A DNA stretch of 64,000 nucleotides, taken from assembly GCF_000090795.2 (NCBI RefSeq), contig NW_003546280.1:321855-385854 (forward strand), written 5' to 3'. The position numbers and the translations under genes are program-made. This stretch comes from Amphimedon queenslandica (lineage: Eukaryota > Porifera > Demospongiae > Haplosclerida > Niphatidae). Positions 50,201-60,978 of this stretch are shown here, piece by piece; within the stretch, counting starts at the first letter, position 1; every line of letters starts with the position of its first letter. The notes beneath the pieces were generated by a model. The model was not told the DNA's origin, made no database searches, and saw only the letters and a list, made by a program, of their open reading frames with translations.

Positions 50201-53200
50201 GCCAGGCTTCAAGACGTGGACAGAGTATGGTTGAATGGTTTGAAGAGGAGCCACTGGAGAGGGTCCTGTCGACGCTACAGGGACGACTGGTTAACTGGTT
50301 GAGGAGCGAGAGCATGATAGTGAGTGAAGTGTGTGGACTAGAGATAGGAGCTGGTAGCAGTAGCGTTGCTGATTCTAAATCAGCCGCTCACGCTGGCTAT
50401 GATTTACTAACAACGCTAATGAATTATGTATCGTTGCACTCCAGCACTCTACCACACCTCCTCTCGGTCCAAACTGAGCTAATGCACCTCATGAATACGC
50501 TCCTACCATGGAGTACTGGCCTATCACACGAACTTGAAGACACAGACCTTGAGTTGGGTCAGATTCCAAGTTGTGCTATCAACCCAGCTCAGTTACCTCT
50601 ACTGACCTCTTGCTCTCTACCTTCAAAGCATCCTCTTAATCTAGCCCTTCATATACGGCTCCTCTCTGCTAGCGTGTTTGGTAGTCTATCGCTACACTCA
50701 ACCCCTCCCATATCCTCTAACCCTCTCCCTAACCTCGATCATATATTTGAATTGTGTTGCTCTCTCTCCCACTGTCTCTATCTCTGCTTAAACCCAATGA
50801 GGCTCCAACAGGACAAACAATCCGAGTCTCTTCATAGCCCGGGGACTCCAAAGACTCGCAAGCGTCTAAACAGCGGAGGGATCCTCCTAGACGTCTTCTT
50901 AAATCTAGACAAGCCAAATACTAAACCATCAAGGTGGCCCGGACTAGATGAATGGCCGTCCTCTCTACTCTCAGATGATGGCAAAGAAGCATCTCCATTG
51001 TGTTTGGTGCTAATGGAAGCACTTACTGTAGTTTATACAGGTCTGCTCTCCGTTGCATGGTCCAATCATTCGATATATGATATATTAGTCCTTGCGGCTA
51101 ACGTCCCCACACAGGCCAAATGGGCGGAGTTATTTGGGGGAGGGGTCTTGACGAAAATACCCGATCAGAAGAAGACTGCTTCTTTTGTGCGTAAAGTGGC
51201 ATCAATGAAGAATTTACTGAGACAGGCAGGCAGAGGAGGGGGCCATGAAGCTATTGGTCTTTTTGTAGCGCCTAAGAAATCCTTACTCTTCCATTGTCTT
51301 ACAAAGGTTTGTTTTGATTATAAATAGTATTATTATTGTTGTTGTTGTTGTATTTTAAGCTGTAATGAACAACCTTCACACATTATATGCATGTACATGT
51401 AATAGTACTTTTATACTAATTCTATGCCTACATGTACATGTGAATCTGTCATGAATCATTTAAAAAGCTAATTAGAAAAATTAATAGTTCTTTAAAATTA
51501 AATGCTAAAACTATTTTAAACTCCACAGCCTGATGTGCCTACATCGTCTGCTTTTCACTTTGAGAAGGAGCCAGTGGCTGAGCATGAAGACTCAAGTGAT
51601 GAGGAGGGAGATGATGATGTATATGATGGAGGTCTGTCATCAGAAGGTGATGGAGCAGAGGAACAGGATGCTTGTAATCCGATTGATCCTAATTGCTACA
51701 GCTGGTGCGTTATGAACCTGGGTATAGTCCAAATGCTACAGCGTGTTCTACGTAACACTATAACATTGACAGGGATGGAAATATTAGGTAAGAAATACTA
51801 ATAGTGACAAGTAAATAAATAGTAAAGTTTGTATCAGAAAATGTAATAAAAATTGGGAATTATTTTCAGAGCCCATTTTTGGAAAAAACCATGGACTATA
51901 ATAGTCCATAGTTTTAAAAAGATTTGCTGGTTTTTAAAAGTTGATCATACATGTAGTTCAAAAATAATTGTTGCTATTCTTTATAGAGTTCATAACGGCC
52001 TCACCAGTGCTGTACAGACTATTGAGTTTACTTGATGACTGGGAGTCATTCTTCATCAGGAAGCTGGACACTCACTCCACTCCATCTCTCAACCTCTTCC
52101 TACCGACTGAAAACAACCAAGAAACGAGATATGGACCAGCTCTCACAAGACACAAGTTGATACTGGAGCCAGAACACTCACCTTTTAGGTAAAAACGTCA
52201 CATTTTAAAAGATTGGTCACTTTTTATTTGTTGCTTCTAATACAGGAAAGATGACAGGAACTCTAAACTGGCTAGAAGGCTGTGGTGTTATTTGGTACAT
52301 CAGGAACCTATACGAGATACTTTTATCAGATACATATTTTATAAAAAGGTACGTGTACGCATACAATATAAATACAAAGTGCAAGTGTAGCAAATTTCTA
52401 ATCAGAATTATTTGTGTGATATTGCCCCGCTTATTTTTCCCTTTCCTTTCCCTCTCCCTCTGTTAGCGCATTGGTTCAGCCACTCCTGATGAGCCACCTG
52501 TTCAAAGAATACTTTACCGCCAACCAGACAGCCCAGTGTCATGTCTGTGCATCAGCTCTGTAAGTCTAACTTCAAGTTCCTACAATCTACATGTACTTGC
52601 ATTTCTCCTTAATTTTCTCCTTGTATTTTAAAATTTTTACTCTTCTCTCTCCCTCTTTCTCCGTTAGTCAAATGCTAGTGTGTTTGCGCTAGCTACATCT
52701 AAGGAAGTGCTTGAAGTTGAGGTTCCTGATATTGAGTCTCTGGATATCATGATGGACGTTGATGATAATAACACTGATAGTCCTCAAAGTAGAAAGAGGT
52801 TAAAAATATTAATAATAATTATAATAAATATAATAATAATGATATAATAATAATGATGATAATAATAATTTTTTAGACCTGAAAAATCTGAGGATTTCAT
52901 TATGATACCATCTGGTCCTTCAAGTTTCATGCGTCGTGTTGGTAACTACACTCCTGGTCACGTGACCTACTCACAGTCTGGATGCACCTCTAGCATTGTA
53001 TGCCCACCCACACACTTAATTGAACCCATTTGTTTCATTGTCACGAAATCTGTGACAAGCAAAAAACCTCTTGGTTCTTTGGCCCAATTTTTGAGTAACT
53101 TTTAAAAATTGTAAAAAATCCAATTTTGATTGGAATCAGCTCAAACTTGCTATACAACATAAGAACATGTATATGTATTAGAAAAACTTATAAAAATGGA

Positions 53201-54953
53201 GAATTCTCTCCTAGTCATTTTTGGCAAAATTTGGCTGATGACCCTGTACTATAGTACAGGGACTTTAGCCCAATTTTTGAGCAACTTAAAAAATCTGTAA
53301 AAAATTCAATCTTGATCGGAATCAGCTCAAACTTGCTATACAACATAAGAACATGTATATGTATTAGAAAAACTTATAAAAATGGAGAATTCTCTTCTAG
53401 TGATTTTTGTTGAAATACCCTGTACTATAGTACAGGCAGGGTCTTACAATCCACTGACAAGAAGCTGCATGAGCACCATGCCAAAATCCTTTGGGAAATG
53501 CTACACTTAATTACTATTTTAAAAGCACTATAGTGTACAGGATTTAGAAATGAACCTACTTTCTCTCTTTCTCCTTTTCTTCTCCCTTTCTCTAGTTGTT
53601 AAGGAGGAGTGTTCCTTTAGTAAAAAAGATGTCAGCTCATCCTACATTAGCTTATTGTGAGTCAGCAACAACTCCTTTTGCAAGCACATCTTTCTCCCTC
53701 TTTCTCTCTCACCCTTACTCTCCTTAGATTTGACTGGTGGTGCCGACGGAGCTGTTAAAATGTTTGAGTTTGGTACTCCAAAGCCAGTATCAGTCCTTAG
53801 GGCAGCCGGATCTGGTCCAGGTATAACACAAATTAGGTTCACTCGACAAGGAAACAAAGTAATACTAGCATGATGCTTGTAACATTGTCTGATATCTTTG
53901 TCTCTCTTTCTCCCTCTCTCCTCCAGTATGGTATAACTGATGCTAATGGTAAGCTATCACTATGGCAAGGTATTCAAGGAAATAACAAGCATCCTTACCA
54001 GGTGAGACTCATGAATATGCAGAAGAGTAGCTTTTTAAACTTACACGTATACTCTTTTTCATTTTTCTTTCTCTCTCAGACCCTTCACCCAGCTAATACT
54101 CATCAAACTATTGCTGATTTTGCTTTCCTTGGTTCTTCTAGTCTGATAGCAACGTGTGGGGAATCACCTAATCACAAGTACACAGTATTGTACATTAATG
54201 AATAATAATCAGTGATGCCTTTCAGAAACATGTGCATTTGGGACACTATGATGCCTTCAAGAAGTAACATAGTTCATGGTATAAAAATATTTTTCAATTG
54301 CAAACTTGTTAATATTTTATTTATAGAGTGGGTCTGTCATGAGGGAGGGGCTTCAGCTATTGTTTTCTCAAGGAAAAAACAAACGTTGATATCTGGAGGA
54401 AAGCGTGGAGAGATTTGTATCCTACTACATGTGCTTGTATACGTGTATGTCATACGTATATACATGTAGCCTGGGTTAATTTTGGCAATTACAGTCAAAA
54501 TTGCTGCCAATTATTAGTAGTGCCCATGTGTATTAAATTAAAATTTCCAAATGAATATATATAGAAATACAGTGCTGCCAAAATTAACAATAATAATGAA
54601 TAATGCAGCATTTTTTGTTAGCACTCTTAACTTGGAGGTTTTTAGGTATATATGATGTCAGATCGAAGGCAGTTGTGTCTAAACCAGTAGTCCACTCGGC
54701 GGCAGTGTCTTGTATTGTCATCAATGATAGCGATGGATATTTTATAACTGGCTCAGCTGATGGTGAAATTAAAGTCTGGGATCTATCAACTGTGGCTGAG
54801 CTCACTTCTATACAAGGGAAGCATACTAGAGCAAGGTTGTTCAGAGCTGATGAAGGCGTTATGGACATGATGGTTGATTCCAGTGGTTGCCTTTATTCTT
54901 GTGGAGCTGATGGTACTGTTAAAGTACACTCGTTGGATCTACCATCTATATAA
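41813..54953 (+). CDS. DMXL: Rabconnectin-3 alpha / DMXL, V-ATPase assembly WD40 protein (2998 aa)
   Basis: Twenty-four exons: 41813-41899, 41979-42110, 42228-42302, 42373-42448, 43378-43649, 43795-44048, 44333-44944, 45079-48307, 48508-48605, 48662-48951, 49160-51306, 51529-51787, 51987-52188, 52246-52348, 52467-52559, 52668-52798, 52877-52997, 53596-53656, 53728-53858, 53927-54001, 54080-54177, 54226-54278, 54327-54416, 54646-54953. N-terminal WD repeats (SPIIHLKFSPDGSLFASAS, AHPRAITGFVWRKTSIYM, VLLTRCKDNICRLW) and C-terminal ones (CIWDTMMP, TLISGGKRGEICIYDVR, FITGSADGEIKVWD, LYSCGADGTVKV) match DMXL1/2, as does the middle segment DPLDASLLYLAMKKQSLIKGLYR. DMXL with WDR7 promotes V-ATPase assembly and acidification of endosomes and synaptic vesicles. 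Two exons are very long (3229 and 2147 nt). A microsatellite-encoded Ser/Tyr run and a four-fold DWSxP motif are present. Confidence 0.95.
42462..43319 (+). mobile_element. CAGGG-ended palindrome element in DMXL intron 4
   Basis: Starts CAGGGTTTCTCCACAAAGCA and ends CCTTTGGGAAGCCCTG. Palindromes at about 42683, 42870, 43057 and 43233 (spacing 187, 187, 176). The central units differ from each other at only a few positions, so the tandem expansion here is recent. Confidence 0.85.
44213..44330. repeat. CT microsatellite forming the polypyrimidine tract of DMXL exon 7
   Basis: About 115 bp of CT repeats end in CTCTGCAG, the acceptor of exon 44333-44944. Confidence 0.9.
48343..48505. repeat. ACATGT repeats in DMXL intron 8
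   Basis: Runs of ACATGTACATGT at 48361-48403 and 48484-48505. The motif is self-complementary, so the RNA can fold on itself. The same repeat is scattered through the window (for example 5004-5053, 6068-6123, 20518-20590, 26655-26675). Confidence 0.85.
49008..49135 (-). repeat. Fragment of the 186-bp family in DMXL intron 10
   Basis: GGAGAGAATTCTCAATTTTT, then TTTTTTCTGATGCATGTACT and GGGCTGATTCCAATGACAAT, in the orientation opposite to the copy at 42462. No palindrome remains. Confidence 0.6.
53045..53503 (+). mobile_element. Palindrome-family element in DMXL intron 17
   Basis: About two and a half units, with the palindrome at 53241 and 53418. The right end (GCACCATGCCAAAATCCTTTGGG) matches that of the copy ending at 43319. 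The left end is truncated or diverged. Confidence 0.75.
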
Positions 54954-55258
54954 TAGGCCTCAGTAATAGCTAGCTGCATTTGAAATTTGCATGCACACAC
55001 TTTTATAGCTTGAATTTTGAATGATTAATTGTATATAACAATTATTATAATAGTCTATTATAATTATATTCTTTCGCTCTAAAGATCTTTTCATTTTATT
55101 GCAAGTTGAAAGTATTTTGGGCCACGTGTCAGTCATTCTAAAGTTTTTAACAAATATTTTTACAAGAAGTAACTGTGAAGTAAAACAGCCTAAAAGAATA
55201 ATAATAATATGATTATATCTACAGCAAATTAAGTTCAAATCTTCACTTGCTACTTGAC
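54954..55258. other. Convergent spacer, DMXL / lectin-like array
   Basis: 305 bp of AT-rich sequence holding the two 3' ends. Nothing else recognised. Confidence 0.6.
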
Positions 55259-56215
55259 CTATTTCACGTAAATCTCTACAAAATAAATAGGAGCATCTTC
55301 ATCAGACTGGGCCTGATCAGCACATGACCTCACTTCAATGTCATCATCAGTTTCATCACCTAGATCCCTATAGAACCACGGGATACCATTTACATTGCAG
55401 CATTTTCCCTCATGAGTACGACACTTGCCATTATCCCAGAGCGGATCGTTTGTGATCATACCACTTGGAGCCCCAGTTCCAGTATTACCGGATTCACAAA
55501 AGTAATGACTCTCTCCGACAAAAGGTTGTATTTTTTGTTGGCTGCTTGTTGTGCATGGACAATTGCTTACAGGTTTTCCTTTATTTTCTGAATATCCAGC
55601 AACAAAAGTCCAAATGTGTGTACGGGGGTATCCACGAGTAACGCTTACACCATCAACATATGCAGTATCAATTCGATTTTGAGTGTAACTGTTGCCATTG
55701 TGCACACCATCAGGTGATTTATATTGGTATCCATAAATACGGCCACAGACCTGTGAGTACTTTATGCCCAATGAAGAGAAGTACGCAGACTCGCATATTC
55801 CACCTACAGCATTTCTTCTTCTGCCACACGCTCTCTTGCTTCCAGCTGTGAATTGATAAAAACCAGGAGGACAAGTGTGAGTCTTGTCATTCATATTAAG
55901 ATATGCAATTCTAGTCCATCCATCATCAGAGTCACAGAGGACATCCATATTGCAATGTACAGGGATATATTGACCATTGACGGGTATGTGGTAAGGACCT
56001 GTTCCTTTATATGGATCAATTTTTTTCATGTGGCGACAGGAGACGGTTGATTGATCCTTCATATGACCATGTGAGCCAATGCCCATTGATGAGTGTTTTA
56101 CTTCTTGATAGTTTACACTGGTAGAGCTTTCATTATTAGCAGTGGCTCTTACTCTTGCATAAACTGACATCAAGGCAACAAAGGCAATGATATATTTTTG
56201 CATCAAGAGCATCAT
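55259..56215 (-). CDS. Secreted lectin-like cysteine-rich protein, array member 1 (318 aa)
   Basis: Intronless. Signal peptide at residues 1 to about 24 (YIIAFVALMSVYARVRA). The head starts near residue 60 (SCRHMKKIDP), then VHCNMDVLCDSDDGWTRIAY, SQVCGRIYGYQYKSPDG, YVDGVSVTRGYPRTHIWTFV, CPC, HYFCESGN, DPLWDNGKC, KCCNVNGIPWFYRDLG, DDIEVRSCADQ and a C-terminal EIYVK. The same cysteines and motifs occur in the membrane protein at 14244 and the three genes that follow. Its 5' flank and first 55 codons closely resemble those of the gene at 56610. Extracellular role unknown. Confidence 0.8.
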   Translation of the reverse strand: MMLLMQKYIIAFVALMSVYARVRATANNESSTSVNYQEVKHSSMGIGSHGHMKDQSTVSCRHMKKIDPYKGTGPYHIPVNGQYIPVHCNMDVLCDSDDGWTRIAYLNMNDKTHTCPPGFYQFTAGSKRACGRRRNAVGGICESAYFSSLGIKYSQVCGRIYGYQYKSPDGVHNGNSYTQNRIDTAYVDGVSVTRGYPRTHIWTFVAGYSENKGKPVSNCPCTTSSQQKIQPFVGESHYFCESGNTGTGAPSGMITNDPLWDNGKCRTHEGKCCNVNGIPWFYRDLGDETDDDIEVRSCADQAQSDEDAPIYFVEIYVK

Positions 56216-56609
56216 ACTTTACTGCCTGCACTGCAGTCTGCACTGGAGTGTTTGCTAAAATATACTAGTGTGATATCTAATTTTATGAACTGAAAACTAA
56301 GTTTTAATTGTAGACTTAAGCCAGCTTGTAATAACAATCAAATGATGTAGAATCCAATTAATTTCGATGATTGCAAGCTCATAATTATGTACAAGAGTAA
56401 CAAATAATCTTTTAATTGGCTCTTGTATGCTGTGATATTTACATATACATGCTTAAATTGCTCCAAATTGAGCAATGCATTATTGAAATAATCTATGCTG
56501 TCTACTTCAAGTAATGTTGAAAATGAATGTAGAAAATTATATACAGTATATACACTAGATCTAGTCACTAATGTTCTTTTTAATGAAACCTTCAAAATCT
56601 TGTGGATTT
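56216..56609. other. Spacer between lectin-like members 1 and 2
   Basis: 394 bp. The part next to member 1 (56216-56245) resembles the corresponding flank of member 2 (57561-57590), so promoter-proximal DNA was duplicated with the genes. No other feature seen. Confidence 0.6.
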
Positions 56610-57560
56610 TTACTTGACGTATATTTCACCCGAAAACACACGAGCATCCTCATCAGTTTGAGACTGATCTCCACATATTCTAAGCTCAATATCATCATTA
56701 GTGGTATAACCAAGATTCTTATAAAACCACGGCATCCCTGCTTTGCAACAATTTACTTCATTATTGCGACAATTCTTGCCATCCCACAGAGGATCAGTTG
56801 TATGATATCCTACAAAGGTAGTACCACTATTTCCCGACTCACAGAAATAGTCATTACCTATAAAACTTGGTAGTTTTGGTTGTGCATTACCTGCAGTGCA
56901 TGGGCAAACATAATTTTTTGTATGTCTTGTTACTTTTTCTGACTGTGCAGCCATCAGTGACCAAATATGCTTCCTTGGTGTCCCATGAGTGATACTGACA
57001 CCATCAATGTATGCAGAATCAATACGAGTTTGAATGTTAGTTTTTCCAGCATGAATAGCATAAGCATCAGGCGAATTATATTGATATGCATAGACAAAAC
57101 CACAAACTTGTGAGTACTTTATGCCCATTGAAGAGAATGTGGTAGAGTCACAGCTTCCATCTCGAGCACCGCTTCTTCTACCGCAAGCCTTAGTATTTCC
57201 TGATGTGTAGAGTGTAAAACCAGAAGGACAGGATTGCTGTGCATTGATGTATACAATTCTAGTCCATCCATCATCAGAGTCACAGAGGACATCCATATTA
57301 CAATGTACAGGGATATATTCACCTCTGAACATTACATAATGAGTACCTGATCTTGTAGTGGGATCATTTTTTTTCATCTGGCGACAGGAGAGTGGTGGTT
57401 CATGCTGCATATGACCATGTGAGCCAATATGATCCAATGATACTTCTTCTTGATAGTTTACACTGGTAAAGCTTTCATCATTAGCAGTGGCTCTTACTCT
57501 TGCATAAACTGACAACAAGGCAACAAAGGCAACGATATATTTTTTCAATGAGAGCATCAT
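56610..57560 (-). CDS. Secreted lectin-like cysteine-rich protein, array member 2, mosaic (316 aa)
   Basis: Intronless, with signal peptide YIVAFVALLSVYARVRA. The 5' part, including the region before the ATG, resembles the gene at 55259, whereas the part from about 57105 down to 56640 is almost identical to the gene at 58007 (the stretch 56749-57028 differs at only a few bases). This is the pattern left by gene conversion or unequal exchange. The head motifs are DGWTRIVYINA, SQVCGFVYAYQYNSPDA, YIDGVSITHGTPRKHIWSLM, DYFCESGN, DPLWDGKNC, PWFYKNLG and DDIELRICGDQ. Function unknown. Confidence 0.8.
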   Translation of the reverse strand: MMLSLKKYIVAFVALLSVYARVRATANDESFTSVNYQEEVSLDHIGSHGHMQHEPPLSCRQMKKNDPTTRSGTHYVMFRGEYIPVHCNMDVLCDSDDGWTRIVYINAQQSCPSGFTLYTSGNTKACGRRSGARDGSCDSTTFSSMGIKYSQVCGFVYAYQYNSPDAYAIHAGKTNIQTRIDSAYIDGVSITHGTPRKHIWSLMAAQSEKVTRHTKNYVCPCTAGNAQPKLPSFIGNDYFCESGNSGTTFVGYHTTDPLWDGKNCRNNEVNCCKAGMPWFYKNLGYTTNDDIELRICGDQSQTDEDARVFSGEIYVK

Positions 57561-58006
57561 ACTTTACTGCTGCTTGCCTACACTGGATGTGGTGGCCGGC
57601 TAATTTTATGAACTGAAAATAAATTTTAATTAGAGCTTGTAATAACAATCAAATGATGAGGTCTAATTAATCTTGATGATTTCAACACACAAAAATAACA
57701 AATAATCTTTAAATTAGCTTATGTGTGTATAAGCAATGTTGTATTGAACTAATCCAAATTTATTCATTAATAGATCTATCTATATACTTCATGTCAACCT
57801 ACAGTAGCAGCAAAGAATGGCCTTATATAAGCCTTGACACTGTTGACACAACATAAAAAGGTAACCGCTACTATTATCAATAATTATTGATTGTTCAAAA
57901 TTGACTACAATAATCATATAAGTATTATAATTATAATTAATGTCTTAATTTATCTACATATTTTCTTCCTCTACGACAAAATCTTCAAAATTTTGTATGT
58001 TAATCT
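57561..58006. other. Spacer between lectin-like members 2 and 3
   Basis: 446 bp, AT-rich. 57600-57680 repeats part of the 56280-56360 spacer (GAACTGAAAA, GCTTGTAATAACAATCAAAT). No gene seen. Confidence 0.6.
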
Positions 58007-58891
58007 TTACTTGACAAACATATCAATAAAGAACACACGAGCATCCTCATCAGTTTGAGACTGATCTCCACATATTCTAAGCTCAATATCATCATTAGTG
58101 GTATAGCCAAGATTCTTATGAAACCAAGGTAGCCCATGTGCTTTGCAACAATTTACTTCATTATTGCGACAATTCTTGCCATCCCACAGAGGATCAGTTG
58201 TATGATATCCTACAAAGGTAGTGCCACTATTTCCCGACTCACAGAAATAGTCATTACCTATAAAACTTGGTAGTTTTGGTTGTGCATTACCTGCAGTGCA
58301 TGGGCAAACATAATTTTTTGTATGTCTTGTTACTTTTTCTGACTGTGCAGCCATCAGTGACCAAATATGCTTCCTTGGTGTCCCATGAGTGATACTGACA
58401 CCATCAATGTATGCAGAATCAATACGAGATTGAATGTTAGTTTTTCCAGCATAAATAGCATAAGCATCAGGCGAATTATATTGATATGCATAGACACTAC
58501 CACAAACCTGCGAGTATCTTATGCCCATTGAAGAGAATATGGTAGAGTCACAGCTTGCATCTGGTGCACGACTCCTCCTGCCACAAGCTCTGATATTTCC
58601 AGATGTGTAGAGCGTAAGACCAGAAGGACAAGACTGACTCTTGTCGTTCATATTAAGGCTCGCAATCCTAGTCCAACCATCATTGGAATTGCACAATAGA
58701 TCCATATGACAGTAAACGGGGAGGACCTCATTTTCAATTTTCATGTAGTAGATGCCAGACCCTCTTCTGGGATTAGCTTTTTTTATTTCATGGCAAGAAG
58801 AAGGAGAGGGTGGCCTCCTTGAATCATCAGCACTTACACTTGTAAATACAGCAAATAGGACAGCAAATGTAACAAGGTTTTCCAGCTTCAT
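58007..58891 (-). CDS. Secreted lectin-like cysteine-rich protein, array member 3 (294 aa)
   Basis: Intronless. Signal peptide LVTFAVLFAVFTSVSA. It lacks the roughly 30-residue spacer found after the signal peptide in members 1, 2 and 4, so the head starts at about residue 33 (SCHEIKKANPRRGSGIYYM). The core carries the full set SQVCGSVYAYQY, YVCPC, DYFCESGN, DPLWDGKNC, CCKAHGLPWF and ELRICGDQ, and ends FIDMFVK rather than EIYVK. The 3' two thirds is shared nearly base for base with member 2. Confidence 0.8.
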   Translation of the reverse strand: MKLENLVTFAVLFAVFTSVSADDSRRPPSPSSCHEIKKANPRRGSGIYYMKIENEVLPVYCHMDLLCNSNDGWTRIASLNMNDKSQSCPSGLTLYTSGNIRACGRRSRAPDASCDSTIFSSMGIRYSQVCGSVYAYQYNSPDAYAIYAGKTNIQSRIDSAYIDGVSITHGTPRKHIWSLMAAQSEKVTRHTKNYVCPCTAGNAQPKLPSFIGNDYFCESGNSGTTFVGYHTTDPLWDGKNCRNNEVNCCKAHGLPWFHKNLGYTTNDDIELRICGDQSQTDEDARVFFIDMFVK

Positions 58892-59226
58892 GATTATCCT
58901 GACTTTGCCTCTAAAATGATTTGGTACATGGCATTGGTTTTATTTAGGATTTGCTGAATTGTAATAACAACCAGAATCAACTAATTTATTGATGATTTTG
59001 ATGATTTTACAAACTAAATCATCATAACAGTGATTCAATAATTACAGAGGAATGGGCTCTTGTACTCATCAATACTTTACATTATTTATATAAATCTACA
59101 TGCATGATGATTATTAAATCTAAAATAAATTATTTTGAAAAATTGTAGAGCCTATGAACAAAAATTAGCTGTCTAATTATTATGTATTGTTCAAATGTAC
59201 TTGCTAAGAAAATTAGCTCGAATCGT
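58892..59226. other. Spacer between lectin-like members 3 and 4
   Basis: 335 bp, AT-rich, without recognisable coding sequence or repeat element. Confidence 0.55.
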
Positions 59227-60207
59227 TTATTTGACATAAATCTGATACAAGCTAATCGGAGTATCTTCATTACTAGCTACTTGATCACTGCATACTCTAA
59301 GCTCAATATGGTCACTGATTTCTTTGTCAAGGTCTTTAAAAAACCATCCTCCTTTGTCACAGCAATCCTGCTCATGATAGCTGCAACCTTTACCATCCCA
59401 AAGCATGTCATTGACAAATAATTTTGATAATATGCGAGACTCAGAATTACCAGACTCACAATAATAATCATTATGAACAAAACTTGGAGCCTTTTGATCG
59501 CTCTCTGAAGCACATGGGCAAGCAGAGTTCCCTTTTCTAAGGTTATGCTTGTCTGATAGTCCAGCTGCAAATGTCCAGATGTGCTTACGAGGAGGGTAAC
59601 CGTGAGTAATACTGATACCATCAACATAAGCAGCATCAATTTCATTCAATGCAGAGTCTGGTCTTTTATAAAAGGCATCAGTTGATCCATATTGGTATCC
59701 TAAAACACGGCCACAAACTTTAGAGTATTGCAGTTTATGAGAAGGGAAGATAATAGCATCACAACCAGATCCTTTCTTCCTGCCACAAGCTCTCACTGGT
59801 CCTTCTTGATAAAGTTTCAATGCCTGGGGACACGATGACTGAGCTGGATCTGTCATGTTCAGGTAAGCTAGCCTAGTCCAAGGGCCAGGCATATTGCACA
59901 CTTGACCCATGTGACAGTAAACACTGAACCTCCTGCCATTATTACTGAATTGGTAATAACCAGAAGGGCTTGAGGTATCCCTCATCTTCACCTCCTCGCA
60001 TGATTTTGGGTCATCCATTAGATCTACTTTAGTTTCATCTGGCATTTTTGCTGTTTGAATTCTTTGATCTACCATGATTTTGGTCCTCTCCTCTCCAGTA
60101 GTAGCATCACCATTGCTGCCAGGATAAGCTCTTATTTGTGATAATTGGAGAAGGAAGCATGTCATAGAGAGCAAGATCATAATTGTCCTCCACATTATAA
60201 GTCTCAA
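59227..60207 (-). CDS. Secreted lectin-like cysteine-rich protein, array member 4 (326 aa)
   Basis: Intronless and the most divergent secreted member. Signal peptide IMILLSMTCFLLQLSQIRA. The head begins SCEEVKMRDTSSPSGYYQF, closer to the membrane-anchored paralogue at 14244 (SCEEIKQRQPNSPSGVYLL) than to its array neighbours. It keeps CHMGQVC, WTRLAYLNM, ACGRKKG, KVCGRVLGYQYGSTDA, YVDGISITHGYPPRKHIWTF, CPC, DYYCESGN, DMLWDGKGC and ELRVCSDQ, ending QIYVK. This suggests it may be nearest the ancestor of the array. Function unknown. Confidence 0.8.
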   Translation of the reverse strand: MRLIMWRTIMILLSMTCFLLQLSQIRAYPGSNGDATTGEERTKIMVDQRIQTAKMPDETKVDLMDDPKSCEEVKMRDTSSPSGYYQFSNNGRRFSVYCHMGQVCNMPGPWTRLAYLNMTDPAQSSCPQALKLYQEGPVRACGRKKGSGCDAIIFPSHKLQYSKVCGRVLGYQYGSTDAFYKRPDSALNEIDAAYVDGISITHGYPPRKHIWTFAAGLSDKHNLRKGNSACPCASESDQKAPSFVHNDYYCESGNSESRILSKLFVNDMLWDGKGCSYHEQDCCDKGGWFFKDLDKEISDHIELRVCSDQVASNEDTPISLYQIYVK

Positions 60208-60390
60208 GTTATGCTAGTAACTTCAAGCAAAGATTAGCAATGCCAACACATATGTATCAATCAAAAGTATACAGGAATTAACTAATGATATTAAATAAAT
60301 ACACTAATAATACGCCCTATGTATGTGTATAATAACATGTGCCAAAAACAACAGTCAAGCTGTAACAAATTGAAGTGCATATGATAGAGT

Positions 60391-60950
60391 CTATTTTTTA
60401 ACATCAGGTTTCTTCATGTTAAGTTTTTCGCTCATGCAGCCATCAAATGTTGCCTGGGTCTTCCTACAAAGACTATAGTCCTGATTATTAAAATCTAGAC
60501 AAGTCCAGTGCTCAGTAAATGCCTCGTTGCACGCTCCTTTGACTTTACGAAAGAACTCAAAGGCACACTTAGTAACCTAAAAGTTTGAGTGAAGATTTAA
60601 AATCACATGTGACATGTCATAGCTTAGTAAAATACAATCGGAATTAGCTCAAATTATACGCTTCAAATATTGGGGTTTAGGCAGAGTACAAAAGGATTGG
60701 TGCACTTCAATTAAATTATAAATATTTGATTTACTCTATTATCTAGATAATTATGCAACAAAAGTGACCACACCTCTTTCCCTTCTGTGAGACATTTCCT
60801 TGGGTCCTTCAATTCCGTCCTGCATCTCATGAAATTATCGTTCTTTTCTTTACATTGCACCCCGTAGTGCTGTGCTCCAGCCATCAGAACGGCAGAAGTC
60901 ACATTCAGCTCTTCGACATCCAAATCTTGTACAGTCAACTCAGACGCCAT
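60391..60950 (-). CDS. NDUFA8: NDUFA8, CHCH-domain complex I subunit (120 aa)
   Basis: Exons 60774-60950 and 60391-60576. It contains four CX9C pairs as in the family: [33 protein letters not shown] and [11 protein letters not shown]. The surrounding matches are [13 protein letters not shown]-like (human SSAVLKAAAHHYGAQC), [11 protein letters not shown] and EHWTCLDF. Twin CX9C proteins are oxidised by MIA40 in the intermembrane space, and NDUFA8 sits on the intermembrane side of complex I. It is shorter than human (172), ending soon after the last CX9C ([11 protein letters not shown]), so the human C-terminal extension is absent. The ATG is in AAAAATGGCG, and a tandem repeat begins within 30 bp upstream. 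Confidence 0.95.
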
Positions 60951-60978
60951 TTTTATGTGGGCGTGTCAAAACAAAAAT

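Noticed and set aside
49676-50315. Minus-strand frames inside DMXL exon 11
   Set aside because: Shadows of the acidic repeat region; no start context or homology.
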